64,000 nt of DNA from Streptomyces sp. NBC_01775 (GTDB lineage: Bacteria > Actinomycetota > Actinomycetes > Streptomycetales > Streptomycetaceae), in contig NZ_CP109104.1 of NCBI RefSeq assembly GCF_035917675.1, forward strand, positions 1,240,001-1,304,000, written 5' to 3'. The notes beneath the pieces are model-generated. The model did not search any database. It saw nothing but the letters and a program-made list of their open reading frames with translations, and was not told the DNA's origin. Shown here piece after piece: positions 1 to 7,572 of this stretch. The position numbers and the translations under genes were made by a program. Every line of letters starts with the position of its first letter. Within the stretch, counting starts at the first letter, position 1.

Positions 1-369
1 TTCAGCCGGCGGACACCCCGTCAAGGATTCATCGCCGCACACCCGTTGGCCTTCAGTCCACGGGAACGGCTGTCGACGAACAGGCACTCGGCCATGGCAC
101 CGGGCTCGCCCGGACCAGGCGGGCACGCGCCCTCCTTCGCGCCCGCGTGCGTGGGCGCTCCTCCAACGTGCTGGTATCGCGGGGCCTTCGCACGTCTCCT
201 CCAGGGACGGCGTTCCCCGCGGCGGCGCGGCCGGTGGTGTCTCGGCCGCGCCGCCGCGGAGCGGCAGTTCAGGTCGCGACCTGTCCTGACTGCCCTGCCG
301 CCCCCTCCTGATCCCCATGGCCCACGCCGGACGCTCGCCTCCGGCTCGCCCACTCCGTCGCCCGCCGGC
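1..369. other. No confident gene at left edge
   Basis: I see no supported gene here. A minus-strand reading frame ending at 21 gives a Cys-containing tail (ending in NGCAAMNP), but it has no recognisable domain, no clear ribosome binding site and a composition like a shadow frame. It could be the tail of a small secreted peptide, but I do not call it. Confidence 0.4.
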
Positions 370-900
370 TCAGCGCTGCGGCTCAAGGAAGGTGAGCATG
401 TCGTCGGCGTGCTCCTCTTCCTTCTCCAGGACGTTTTCCAGCACCCGCCGGGTGGTGGGGTCCGCCGTGCCGATCCAGTTGATCATCTCGGTGTAGGAGG
501 CGATGGCGATTCGCTCGGCGATGAGGTTCTCGCGGATCATCTCCGTCAGATCCGTCGAGGTCACGTACTCCGAGTGGGAGCGGTCCAGCAGGCGTGAGGG
601 GTCCATCAGCGCCTCGCCGCCGAGCTGGTAGATGCGGTCGGCGATCTGGTCGGCGTGGTCCTGTTCCTCGTTGGAATGCTCGAGGAACTCCGCGGCGACC
701 GGCTCCGAGTCCAGACCCTTGGCGGCGAAGTGGTGCTGGCGGTAGCGCAGTACGCACACCAGCTCGGTGGCCAAGGCGGTGTTCAGCAGCTCGATGACCC
801 TCCCGACGTCGGTGCCGTACGCCGTGGTCACCGGGCCGTTCATGATGCCGTCGCGCGCGCGCTCCCGGAGGGTCTGTACGTCGGTGAGGAAGTCAGGCAT
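370..900 (-). CDS. Bacterioferritin-like ferritin-family protein
   Basis: A 176-residue four-helix ferritin-family protein, close to the usual bacterioferritin length of about 158. It should oxidise and store iron, or protect against iron-driven oxidative stress, in the cytoplasm. The di-iron ligands can be read directly: E46, E79 with H82 (ExxH), E129, and E161 with H164 (ExxH), the classic bacterioferritin/ferritin pattern. The start at MPDFL is chosen because AGGGA lies about 7 nt upstream; a longer in-frame reading to 990 adds low-complexity residues with no better site. It is divergent from the TetR gene at 1071 and shares a 170-bp AT-richer intergenic region with it. Family is clear; whether it binds heme is not visible. 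Confidence 0.88.
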   Translation of the reverse strand: MPDFLTDVQTLRERARDGIMNGPVTTAYGTDVGRVIELLNTALATELVCVLRYRQHHFAAKGLDSEPVAAEFLEHSNEEQDHADQIADRIYQLGGEALMDPSRLLDRSHSEYVTSTDLTEMIRENLIAERIAIASYTEMINWIGTADPTTRRVLENVLEKEEEHADDMLTFLEPQR

Positions 901-1037
901 GCCACGTCCCTGTTCGCTCGCGGGTGGTTCCGCTGGGTTTCCCCTCACGGGTCTCCGCTCCACTACAGCAGCACCGGGAATAAGCCGCAAAGGGAAGAAA
1001 ATCTACACACAATGCCCCATTAACCGGGGAATAAAAT

Positions 1038-1062
1038 TTACCCAGTTACATTTTCTGTTACC
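1038..1062. promoter_or_regulatory. Candidate operator: repeated TTTACC/GTTACM elements
   Basis: In an AT-rich patch just before the TetR start there are three related elements, TTTACC (1038-1043), GTTACA (1045-1050) and GTTACC (1057-1062), two of them 12 bp apart. This fits a TetR autoregulatory site, possibly also controlling the divergent ferritin gene. No good Shine-Dalgarno sits before the TetR ATG, so a leaderless or short-leader transcript is possible. Confidence 0.35.
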
Positions 1063-1070
1063 GTCTTTCC

Positions 1071-1727
1071 ATGAGTGAGAACCCCACAGGACTGCGCGAG
1101 CGCAAGCGGCAGCGCACCTACCGGACGATCTCCGAGGCCGCCGTCGCCCTCTTCCTGGAAAAGGGCTTCGCCGCCGTCTCCGTCACCGAGATCGCCGAGG
1201 CGGCCCAGGTCTCCAAGCCCACCCTCTTCCGCTACTTCCCGGCCAAGGAGGACATGGCCCTCTACCGCTTCGCCGACCACGAGGACGAGGCCGCCCGGGT
1301 GGTCGCGGCCCGCACCGAGGGGACCGCACCCCTCGACGCGCTGGAGGCACACTTCCTGACCGGACTGGAGGCCCGCGACCCGGTGACCGGGCTGTGCGAC
1401 GCGCCGGAGGTGCTGGCCTTCCACCGGCTGCTGTACGGCACCCCGAGCCTGGTCGCCCGGCTGCACTCCTACACCGCGCGCTCCGAGGACGCGCTGGCCG
1501 GCGAGCTGGCGAAGGCCGCCCCCGCGGGCGCGGACCCCGGAGCGGGCGCGAAGCTGACGGCGCGGCTGGCGGCGGGTCAGATCGTCACCGTCCAGCGGGT
1601 GCTGGCGACCGAGAACTGGCGCCGGATCTCCGAGGGAGCCGACGCCGAGAGCCTGTACCCCCCGTCCCGCCGGGACGCCCGGAAGGCATTCGCACTGCTG
1701 CGCTCGGGCCTCACGCCGTACGCCTGA
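1071..1727 (+). CDS. TetR/AcrR family transcriptional regulator
   Basis: A 218-residue one-component regulator with an N-terminal TetR helix-turn-helix at about residues 12-58 (the run VSVTEIAEAAQVSKPTLFRY is the recognition region) and a C-terminal ligand-binding/dimerisation part with an 'ENWRRI'-type tail common in actinobacterial TetR proteins. The ATG at 1071 lacks a strong ribosome binding site. It lies 70 bp upstream of the HelR-type gene on the same strand and may be cotranscribed with it, so it is a plausible controller of itself, helR and the divergent ferritin gene. The ligand is unknown. Confidence 0.9.
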   Translation: MSENPTGLRERKRQRTYRTISEAAVALFLEKGFAAVSVTEIAEAAQVSKPTLFRYFPAKEDMALYRFADHEDEAARVVAARTEGTAPLDALEAHFLTGLEARDPVTGLCDAPEVLAFHRLLYGTPSLVARLHSYTARSEDALAGELAKAAPAGADPGAGAKLTARLAAGQIVTVQRVLATENWRRISEGADAESLYPPSRRDARKAFALLRSGLTPYA

Positions 1728-1771
1728 CGACGAACGACAAACGACCAACGACGAAAGAAAGACGAAAGAAA
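1728..1771 (+). repeat. T-free tandem repeats in the helR leader
   Basis: Directly after the TetR stop come four tandem heptamers CGACNAA (1728-1734, 1735-1741, 1742-1748, 1749-1755). Partly overlapping them are two perfect tandem 11-mers GACGAAAGAAA (1750-1760 and 1761-1771). The whole stretch from 1728 to the helR ATG contains no T on the plus strand and ends in a strong purine ribosome binding site (about 1782-1792). Confidence 0.8.
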
Positions 1772-1797
1772 GAACAACGACGAAGGGGGGAGGCCCC

Positions 1798-3963
1798 ATG
1801 ACCGGGGAGCACACCACGGGTGACGACGGCGGGAGCCCGCACGGCGAACTGGCCGCCGAGCGCGCTTACACAGCGCTGTGCGGCGCCGCGCTCGACCGGA
1901 TGTCCGAACTGGCACAAGGCCGTGTCCTGGAGGGCGCCGGCATCCTCACCGGCCGGCACTCGGGCGAGAGCGCGGGTGAGGGCGTGGCGGGCGACGGCGC
2001 GAGCGCGGAGGCCCTCGGGCGCCATCTGCGCAGCCGGGCCAAGGAGTGGCGCGAGGAGCCGCAAGGGCCGCCCTTCTTCGGACGGCTCGACTTCGAGTGC
2101 GAAGGTGCCGGCGGCGACGAAGCCGGGGAACACCGGGGTCAGCGCTACTACATCGGGCGCCGCCGCGTCTGCGAACACCCCGCGTCACCGCCCCTGGTCC
2201 TGGACTGGCGCGCACCCGTCTCCCGCGCCTTCTACCAGGCGAGCGCCCTGCACCCCCAGGGCGTCCGGATGCGCCGCCGCTTCGGCTGGGCGCCGGGCAG
2301 CCCGGGCACGGCCGGGGATCTGACGGGCATGGAGGACGAGCCGCTCGCGGACGCGGACAGCGCGCCGGAGCCTGTCCGCGCGAGCCGGATCGTCGCCGGG
2401 GAGATCGAGAGGCCACGGGTCGGCCCGATGCGCGACATCGTCGCCACGATCCAGCCCGAGCAGGACGAACTCGTCCGCTCGGGGCCCGAGGACTCCGTGT
2501 GCGTCCAGGGCGCGCCCGGCACCGGCAAGACCGCCGTGGGCCTGCACCGGGCCGCGTATCTGCTCTACACCCATCCCCGCAGGTTCGAGCGCGGCGGCAT
2601 GCTGGTGGTCGGGCCCAACAGCGCGTTCCTCGGCTACATCTCCGAAGTACTGCCCTCGCTGGGCGAGGCGGGCGTGCGCCAGTGCCGGGTGGACGACCTG
2701 CTGCCCGGCCGCCCGGTGCGCGCGGCGGACAGCCCCGAGGCGGTGGAGGTCAAGCACGGGGCGGCGATGGCGGCCGTGCTGCGGCGGGCCCTCTACTCCC
2801 GGGTCCGCCTTCCGGACGCGCCGCTGGCCGTGCCCGACGGCTCCTACCGTTGGCGCCTGCCCGAGGAGGACCTGCGCGCCGTCGTCGAGGAGACGCTGGC
2901 CCAGGCGCCGCCGTACGGGGTGGGCCGGGAGCGGGTGCGGGCGCGCACCGTGGCACTGCTGCGGTCCCAGGCCGAGCGCCGCGCCGGGCCGCCGGACGGG
3001 GCCTGGCTGCGCCGGATGGGCAGGACCAAGGCGCTCACGGGCTTTCTGGACGCGGTGTGGCCCCGGGCGAAGCCGGAGGAGGTCTTGATCCAACTCCTGG
3101 GCAGCAGCGCCGCGTTGGAGGCGGCGAGCGAGGGCCTGCTGAGTCCCCGGGAGCGGGAGGCGCTGCTGTGGAGCGCGCGCCGTCTGCGATCCCCCCGTGC
3201 GGCGCAGTGGTCGCCGGCGGATCTGCTGCTGCTGGACGAGGTGGCAGGGCTGATCGCGCATCCGGAGGAGAGCTACGCCCATGTGGTGGTGGACGAGGCA
3301 CAGGACCTCTCTCCCATGCAGTGCCGCGTCCTGGCGCGCCGCAGCCGCTTCGGCTCACTGACCGTGCTGGGCGACCTGGCGCAGGGCACCACGCCGTGGG
3401 CGGCTCGCGACTGGTCCGCACAGCTCGCACACCTGGGCGCGCCCGGGGCGAGCGTGGTCCCGCTGACCACCGGATTCCGGGTGCCCGCCGTGCTCGTCGA
3501 GGCCGCCAACAGGCTGCTGGACTCGCTGGAGGTGCGGGTACCGCCGTCGCGGTCCCTGCGCCGCGACGGCGAGCTGACGACACTGCGGGTGCCGGGTGAC
3601 TCCGCGCTGGCGCGGGCCGTGACGGAACGGGTCAGGGCCGCACTCGACGGGGAGGGTTCGGTCGCGGTGATAGCGGACCGGAAGCGCGTGGAGCCGCTGC
3701 TGTCCGCCCTGCACAGCGCCGGGCTGGCGGCCGGCGGGCCCGAGGACGGGGGCGGAGGCGGAGGCGCCCTGGGGCGGGTGGCCGTGCTGCCGGCCGACCT
3801 TGCCAAGGGACTTGAGTACGACCACGTCGTACTGGCCGAGCCCGCGCAGATCGCGGAGAGCGGTCCGCGGGGTCTTGAGCTGCTCTATGTGGTGCTCACC
3901 CGCGCGGTCTCACGGCTGGACATCCTGCACGCGCGGGAACTACCCGAGGCGATGGCGGGCTGA
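1798..3963 (+). CDS. helR: HelR/HelD-type RNA polymerase recycling ATPase (UvrD-like)
   Basis: A 721-residue superfamily 1 helicase-like ATPase. Walker A (GAPGTGKT) is near residue 240 and Walker B with Q-motif partner (VVVDEAQDLS) near residue 500. The family's N-terminal coiled part lies before the ATPase and a C-terminal 1A/2A segment (LAKGLEYDHVVL) near residue 670. Length and order match actinobacterial HelD/HelR proteins, which bind RNA polymerase, free it from stalled complexes and, in the HelR subgroup, give rifamycin tolerance by removing the drug. A GGGGGGAGG ribosome binding site precedes the ATG. It follows the TetR gene by 70 bp through an unusual T-free repeat leader. Its 3' end overlaps a small minus-strand ORF by 24 bp. 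HelR versus ordinary HelD is inferred from family resemblance only. Confidence 0.82.
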   Translation: MTGEHTTGDDGGSPHGELAAERAYTALCGAALDRMSELAQGRVLEGAGILTGRHSGESAGEGVAGDGASAEALGRHLRSRAKEWREEPQGPPFFGRLDFECEGAGGDEAGEHRGQRYYIGRRRVCEHPASPPLVLDWRAPVSRAFYQASALHPQGVRMRRRFGWAPGSPGTAGDLTGMEDEPLADADSAPEPVRASRIVAGEIERPRVGPMRDIVATIQPEQDELVRSGPEDSVCVQGAPGTGKTAVGLHRAAYLLYTHPRRFERGGMLVVGPNSAFLGYISEVLPSLGEAGVRQCRVDDLLPGRPVRAADSPEAVEVKHGAAMAAVLRRALYSRVRLPDAPLAVPDGSYRWRLPEEDLRAVVEETLAQAPPYGVGRERVRARTVALLRSQAERRAGPPDGAWLRRMGRTKALTGFLDAVWPRAKPEEVLIQLLGSSAALEAASEGLLSPREREALLWSARRLRSPRAAQWSPADLLLLDEVAGLIAHPEESYAHVVVDEAQDLSPMQCRVLARRSRFGSLTVLGDLAQGTTPWAARDWSAQLAHLGAPGASVVPLTTGFRVPAVLVEAANRLLDSLEVRVPPSRSLRRDGELTTLRVPGDSALARAVTERVRAALDGEGSVAVIADRKRVEPLLSALHSAGLAAGGPEDGGGGGGALGRVAVLPADLAKGLEYDHVVLAEPAQIAESGPRGLELLYVVLTRAVSRLDILHARELPEAMAG

Positions 3964-4134
3964 GGCGGGCCCGGCCGAGGGGGCGGTGGGGTCCGCGGAG
4001 ACGAAGTCACGGAGCCAGTCGGGCTGATCGGCGATCTCCAACAGCAGGATCAGCCGCGTCAGCGGGTGGTCCCAGTCGAGGTCATCGTCCACCGGGCCCG
4101 CTTGTAGGGGTTGTGCGGCGCCTTGTGTGGTCAC
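3940..4134 (-). CDS. Small acidic protein of a WhiJ-like locus (unknown function)
   Basis: A 64-residue ORF beginning with GTG at 4134, with AGGAG six bases upstream. It overlaps the 3' end of the helR gene tail-to-tail by 24 bp. The protein has an acidic, amphipathic core (VDDDLDWDHPLTRLILLLEI, then DWLRDFVSAD) and a basic tail. I recognise no named domain. It is divergent from the DUF397 gene at 4346; the 211 bp between them hold a pair of 17-bp repeats. Position and size suggest a partner of the XRE/DUF397 pair. A longer in-frame reading to 4476 runs through the intergenic repeats and antisense to the DUF397 gene, so the GTG is preferred. Confidence 0.6.
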   Translation of the reverse strand: MTTQGAAQPLQAGPVDDDLDWDHPLTRLILLLEIADQPDWLRDFVSADPTAPSAGPASARHRLG

Positions 4135-4227
4135 TGTGGCTCCTGTTGAGGGACGGAAGCGCGAACTCCGGGATGCCGACGGAGAGTTGCGTGATAGCTG
4201 GACTACAGACGGCATTGTCGCGGCTGC

Positions 4228-4268
4228 GCACTTACTTCTGCAAGTACATCTGCACTTACAGATGCAAG
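4228..4268. promoter_or_regulatory. Candidate operator: two 17-bp direct repeats
   Basis: GCACTTACTTCTGCAAG (4228-4244) and GCACTTACAGATGCAAG (4252-4268) are 14/17 identical and start 24 bp apart. The second overlaps a perfect inverted repeat CATCTG-N6-CAGATG (4247-4264). They sit between the divergent small ORF and the DUF397 gene, the expected place for a site bound by the locus's own XRE regulator. Confidence 0.5.
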
Positions 4269-4345
4269 AACGCTCGGCTGTGAGACGCTTCCAAATGTCA
4301 CAACCGCCCACGGGGGACAAGCAAGTGACGTAGGGAGAGACGTAC

Positions 4346-4588
4346 ATGCAGATCGAGAACGGCATCGAAGCCACCCGGATCGAAGACGCTGTGTGGCGCA
4401 AGAGCCGCCGCAGCAATCCGAACGGCAACTGCGTCGAGGTCGCCTCACTCCCGGGCCAGGGGGTCGCCGTGCGCAACTCCCGGTTCCCCTCGGGGCCGGC
4501 CCTCGTCTACACACCCGCTGAGATCGCGGCCTTCGTCCAGGGCGCCAAGGACGGAGACTTCGACGACCTCCTGAACGTCCAGGACTGA
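4346..4588 (+). CDS. DUF397 domain protein
   Basis: An 80-residue acidic protein that is essentially one DUF397 domain. It has the family signature WRKSRRSNPNGNCVEVA, a central VAVRNSR strand and the LVYTPAEIAAFVQGAKDGDFD tail. DUF397 proteins are small partners of WhiJ-like XRE regulators in Streptomyces developmental and toxin-antitoxin-like pairs; they are thought to bind the regulator rather than DNA. GGGAG lies 8 nt before the ATG. The XRE gene follows 166 bp downstream, separated by a strong perfect hairpin. Here DUF397 comes first, whereas in the second pair (7573-8694) it comes after the regulator. Confidence 0.9.
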   Translation: MQIENGIEATRIEDAVWRKSRRSNPNGNCVEVASLPGQGVAVRNSRFPSGPALVYTPAEIAAFVQGAKDGDFDDLLNVQD

Positions 4589-4632
4589 CCCGGCCCAGGC
4601 GAGACACAACCGCACCGCACGACACCGCAATC

Positions 4633-4667
4633 GCCGCCGCCACATGTCACCGACATGTGGCGGCGGC
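4633..4667 (+). promoter_or_regulatory. Perfect 15-bp hairpin between DUF397 and XRE genes
   Basis: The arms 4633-4647 and 4653-4667 are perfectly complementary (core GCCACATGT/ACATGTGGC) with a five-base loop. There is no T-run after it. It may end or attenuate DUF397 transcription before the regulator, or, as the arms are an extended palindrome, serve as a DNA site. Confidence 0.6.
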
Positions 4668-4754
4668 ACGTGTAACCAGCATGTCTGTACGCCCGGATGG
4701 CCTAGTGGGACACTGAGCATCCGGTCAGTCACTCAGGGAAGCAAGGCGGGCGCG

Positions 4755-5663
4755 ATGTCAGCAGAGCCGCGGCGCGAGGCGTCGGTCGGACGCATCCTGG
4801 ATCACCCTCGGGGCGGTCCCACGATCTTGCGTATCGTCCTGGGCACCCAGCTGCGACGGCTGCGCGAGGAGCACGGGATCACCCGCGAGGCGGCGGGCGA
4901 CGCCATCCGCGGATCGCACGCCAAGATCAGCCGCCTGGAGCTGGGGCGGGTCGGCTGCAAGGAGCGGGATGTCGCCGACCTGTTGACGCTCTACGAGGTG
5001 TGGGACCCGAAGGAGCGCGAGGAGTATCTCTCCCTCGCGCGCCAGGCGGGCAGTCCGGGCTGGTGGCAGAAGTACAGCGACGTGATGTCGCCGTGGTTCG
5101 ACCGCCTCATCGGCCTGGAAGAGGCCGCCTCGATCATCCGCATGTATGAGGTGCAGTTCGTACCCGGTCTGCTCCAGACGCGGGACTACGCACGCGAGGT
5201 CATCAGACTCGGTCACCCCAGGGACGACGAGCGGCAGTCGGGGCGGCGGATCCAGCTGCGCATGGAGCGCCAGTCGATCCTGGACCGGCCGCACGCGCCC
5301 CGGCTGTGGGCCGTGATGGACGAGGCGGCGCTGCGCCGTCCGCTGGGCTCCCGAGAGGTGATGCGCGAGCAGCTGCGGCATCTGATCAAGGCCACTCAGC
5401 AGCCCAACATCACTCTCCAGATCGCCCCGTTCAACATCGGCGGCCTCGCCGCCGCGGGCGGGCCGGTGACGATACTGCGCTTCCTGGAGCCCGACCTGCC
5501 CGACATTGTCTATCTGGAGCAGCTCACCAGCTCCCTCTACCTGGACAAGCGCGAAGAGGTGGAGGGTTACATGGTGGTGATGGACCGGTTGTGCGCGATG
5601 GCCGAGCCGCCTGCCAGAACGGCCGGCTTCCTGGAAGAGCTGCTGAGCGAGTACGAGCGCTGA
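4755..5663 (+). CDS. XRE family regulator with DUF5753 (WhiJ-like)
   Basis: A 302-residue regulator. An N-terminal helix-turn-helix (about residues 27-75, LGTQLRRLREEHGITREAA then GSHAKISRLELGR) is followed by a DUF5753 domain (about 90-295). The latter has the family marks EEAASIIRMYEVQFVPGLLQ, ALRRPLGSREVMREQLRHL, NITLQIAPF and PDIVYLEQLTSSLYLD. Proteins of this kind (WhiJ and paralogues) regulate development or act in XRE/DUF397 pairs. The ATG at 4755 is chosen because the domain starts soon after it; the longer reading to 4644 runs through the hairpin. The ribosome binding site is weak, which fits low expression. It is convergent with the methyltransferase gene at 5764. Confidence 0.88.
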   Translation: MSAEPRREASVGRILDHPRGGPTILRIVLGTQLRRLREEHGITREAAGDAIRGSHAKISRLELGRVGCKERDVADLLTLYEVWDPKEREEYLSLARQAGSPGWWQKYSDVMSPWFDRLIGLEEAASIIRMYEVQFVPGLLQTRDYAREVIRLGHPRDDERQSGRRIQLRMERQSILDRPHAPRLWAVMDEAALRRPLGSREVMREQLRHLIKATQQPNITLQIAPFNIGGLAAAGGPVTILRFLEPDLPDIVYLEQLTSSLYLDKREEVEGYMVVMDRLCAMAEPPARTAGFLEELLSEYER

Positions 5664-5763
5664 CGCCGACGGGCGGGCATCCTGGCGCAGACGGGCGCCC
5701 GGACCGAGTAGACGGGTGTCAGGGCAAAGACGGACGGAGCCTCAGCCACTCGTCCGGAGGCCG

Positions 5764-6594
5764 CTACGGCTTGCGGGCCACGCCTCCGTACTCGAACCAC
5801 TCGTCCGTGAGCTGACGCGGCCCCACCTCGGAATCCCGGCGCCAGTCGTCGATCCTTCCGAGGCCGGGATCCAGCAGTTCGAGGCCCTCGAAATAGCCGT
5901 CGACCTCGTGCGGTTCGCGGACCCTGCCCCACTGTCCGCCGGTGCTGCGGTCCATGAACTCGGTGACGAAGTCGCGGGTTCCCTTGTCGTGGCTCACCAG
6001 CTGGTTGATGACGACGAAGCTGCCCCGGGGCAGCCGCTCCATGACACGGCGCACCACTGCGGCCGGGTCCGAGGAGTCGGGGATGCAGTGCATCACGGAG
6101 ACGAACAGCGCGGCCACGGGCTGGTCCCGGTCGAGCAGTCTGCGCACTTCCGGATGCTCGAAGATCTCGTCGGTGGCCCGCATGTCGGCCTGGATGACAC
6201 AGGTGAAAGCGTTCTCCTCCAGGAGCGCGCGGCCGTGCGCCAGCACGATCGGGTCGTTGTCGACATAGACGACGCGGGCTCGGGGATCCACCCGCTGCGC
6301 GACCTGATGGACGTTGTCCTGGGTGGGCAGCCCTGATCCGTGGTCCAGGAACTGGCGGATGCCGTAGTCCTCGGCCAGGATGCGCACCACGCGCCTGAGG
6401 AAGCGCCTGTTGTTGAGCGCGAGGGGCTTGGTGCTGGGGACCATCTTGTCCAGCTCCGCCACTGCCTCGCGGTCCACGGCGTAGTTGTCCTTGCCGCCGA
6501 GGTAGAAGTCGTACATCCGCGCCACGCTCGGCACGGTCACATCCACCGACTGCTCCGGCTCTTGCCCTTCGGAACCGGGCTCTTCTTTCCGCAT
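5764..6594 (-). CDS. DUF574/PF04672 SAM-dependent methyltransferase
   Basis: A 276-residue cytoplasmic protein of the PF04672 'S-adenosyl methyltransferase' family, which is expanded in Streptomyces and has no firmly known substrate. Family marks are SVARMYDFYLGGKDNY near residue 22, the SAM-binding FLDHGSGLPTQDNVHQVA near 83 and VVYVDNDPIVLAHGRALL near 108. The most common family form has FLDIGSG; here His replaces Ile. It is one of three such genes in the window (others at 8725 and 21709). It faces the first XRE gene tail-to-tail and has a 14-bp palindrome about 85 bp upstream of its start. Confidence 0.88.
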   Translation of the reverse strand: MRKEEPGSEGQEPEQSVDVTVPSVARMYDFYLGGKDNYAVDREAVAELDKMVPSTKPLALNNRRFLRRVVRILAEDYGIRQFLDHGSGLPTQDNVHQVAQRVDPRARVVYVDNDPIVLAHGRALLEENAFTCVIQADMRATDEIFEHPEVRRLLDRDQPVAALFVSVMHCIPDSSDPAAVVRRVMERLPRGSFVVINQLVSHDKGTRDFVTEFMDRSTGGQWGRVREPHEVDGYFEGLELLDPGLGRIDDWRRDSEVGPRQLTDEWFEYGGVARKP

Positions 6595-6678
6595 ACGCGC
6601 CCCACCGTGTCACCGCACGCCCTCCCCGAGCATGCGTGCCGTCACGCGGAAGCATCCCATGCCAGGCAGGGGCGGGCT

Positions 6679-6692
6679 ACGCCAAGTGGCGT
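6679..6692. promoter_or_regulatory. Palindrome ACGCCA-AG-TGGCGT upstream of methyltransferase
   Basis: A perfect 6-bp-arm palindrome with a 2-nt centre lies 85 bp upstream of the methyltransferase start at 6594. Size and place suit an operator, but I have no matching regulator and see only one copy. Confidence 0.3.
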
Positions 6693-6791
6693 TTACCTGA
6701 ACAGAACCGGGAGGAGCGCGGACCCGGGAAACGGAACCGGCAGACGGGGCCGGCGGTCAGGTCGGCCCGCAAGCAGTCAGCGTGCGGGTGG

Positions 6792-7244
6792 TCAGCACGT
6801 GCCCAGCTCGGCCCACACCACACGGCCGCACCGGGCGTCCCCCGAGGAGACCCCCCACCGCTCGGCGAGAGCCCCGACAAGCTGAAGACCCCGGCCGTTC
6901 ACCTCTTCCGGGGTCGCGATACGGGGCTGAGGCGCGCAGCCTTCCGCGCCTTCGTCGCTGACCTCTATACGCAGGCGCTCCCCGTCCAGATGGAGGCTGC
7001 ACCCTATGCGCCCGCTGTCCGTGTGCAGGACGGCGTTGGTGACGAACTCGGAGATCACCAGCTGTGCCGTGTGACCCAGGTCCTCGGGAAAGCCCCAGCG
7101 GCGCAGCTGGCCGCTGACGTGGGCCCGCGCTCTGGAGACGGAGGACGTGTGCGCGGGCAGCTCGAATCCCTCCCGCCGCACTGCCTCGGCCGGGTCGGCC
7201 TGGTGCGAAGGGATGAGCTGCGTAGGGGGGTGCGAGGAGGCCAC
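6792..7244 (-). CDS. Anti-sigma-like ATP-binding protein (HATPase_c_2)
   Basis: A 150-residue protein with a single histidine-kinase-like ATPase fold of the RsbW/SpoIIAB type, without phosphotransfer domain. The N box LVISEFVTNAVLHT is near residue 63, a DEGAEG segment near 97, and the G2-like VNGRGLQLVGALAERWG near 114. Such single-domain ATPases are the third member of WhiJ-like loci in Streptomyces, next to an XRE regulator and a DUF397 protein. This one is divergent from the XRE gene at 7573 across 328 bp. The GTG at 7244 is used, with GGAAGG some 11 nt upstream. Its sigma or anti-anti-sigma partner is unknown. Confidence 0.85.
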   Translation of the reverse strand: MASSHPPTQLIPSHQADPAEAVRREGFELPAHTSSVSRARAHVSGQLRRWGFPEDLGHTAQLVISEFVTNAVLHTDSGRIGCSLHLDGERLRIEVSDEGAEGCAPQPRIATPEEVNGRGLQLVGALAERWGVSSGDARCGRVVWAELGTC

Positions 7245-7464
7245 GAGCGGTTCGCCTTCCGTCTACCTGTGGAGGGAGAGGACGGCTGCCGGTTGACACT
7301 GCGCGCATCGTCTGGGCCTGAGGCACGCGTGGGGAGACCGGGGGGCTGTTGCTGCCAGGCCCTCCGGCGACGCGGACGATGCTGTGCGGCTCCGGTGCCG
7401 CAGCCTCATGAGCTGGGTCACGTTGTTCACTATGCGCCGCACACTTCACAGATGGCAAGGGGAG

Positions 7465-7481
7465 TTCTGCAATTCGCAGAA
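7465..7481. promoter_or_regulatory. Candidate operator TTCTGC-N5-GCAGAA
   Basis: A perfect inverted repeat with 6-bp arms and AATTC spacer. The TTCTGCAA half also occurs in the first repeat at 4236-4243 upstream of the other DUF397 gene. Two XRE loci sharing a motif supports recognition by WhiJ-like regulators. Confidence 0.45.
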
Positions 7482-7494
7482 TCGGAGGGGCAGT

Positions 7495-7530
7495 ATGGCT
7501 GCTGCACGGGAAGCCATGGCACACTTCTGA
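7495..7530 (+). CDS. Possible 11-codon leader ORF before XRE gene
   Basis: ATG at 7495 opens an 11-codon frame (MAAAREAMAHF, stop at 7528-7530) with a strong GGAGGGG only four bases upstream (7484-7490). It ends 42 bp before the XRE start. It could be a leader peptide, or the true start region of the transcript with the ribosome site acting otherwise. Its size makes it unprovable from sequence alone. Confidence 0.25.
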   Translation: MAAAREAMAHF

Positions 7531-7572
7531 CGCGACAGGGTCCGCTGGGGGAGGCAATCGGAGGAGGGCACA

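Larger units (their letters stand above)
7245..7572. other. Divergent intergenic region of second WhiJ-like locus
   Basis: These 328 bp between the anti-sigma-like ATPase and the second XRE gene hold a 17-bp inverted repeat (7465-7481). Nearby is a stretch CACTTCACAGATGGCAAG (7443-7460) resembling the repeats upstream of the first DUF397 gene. There is also a tiny ORF with its own ribosome binding site (7495-7530). No other gene is visible. Confidence 0.6.

Noticed and set aside
21..386. 121-residue minus-strand frame at left edge
   Set aside because: Mostly Arg/Gly/Ala-rich shadow coding, no domain and no ribosome site; only its Cys-containing tail looks at all protein-like.
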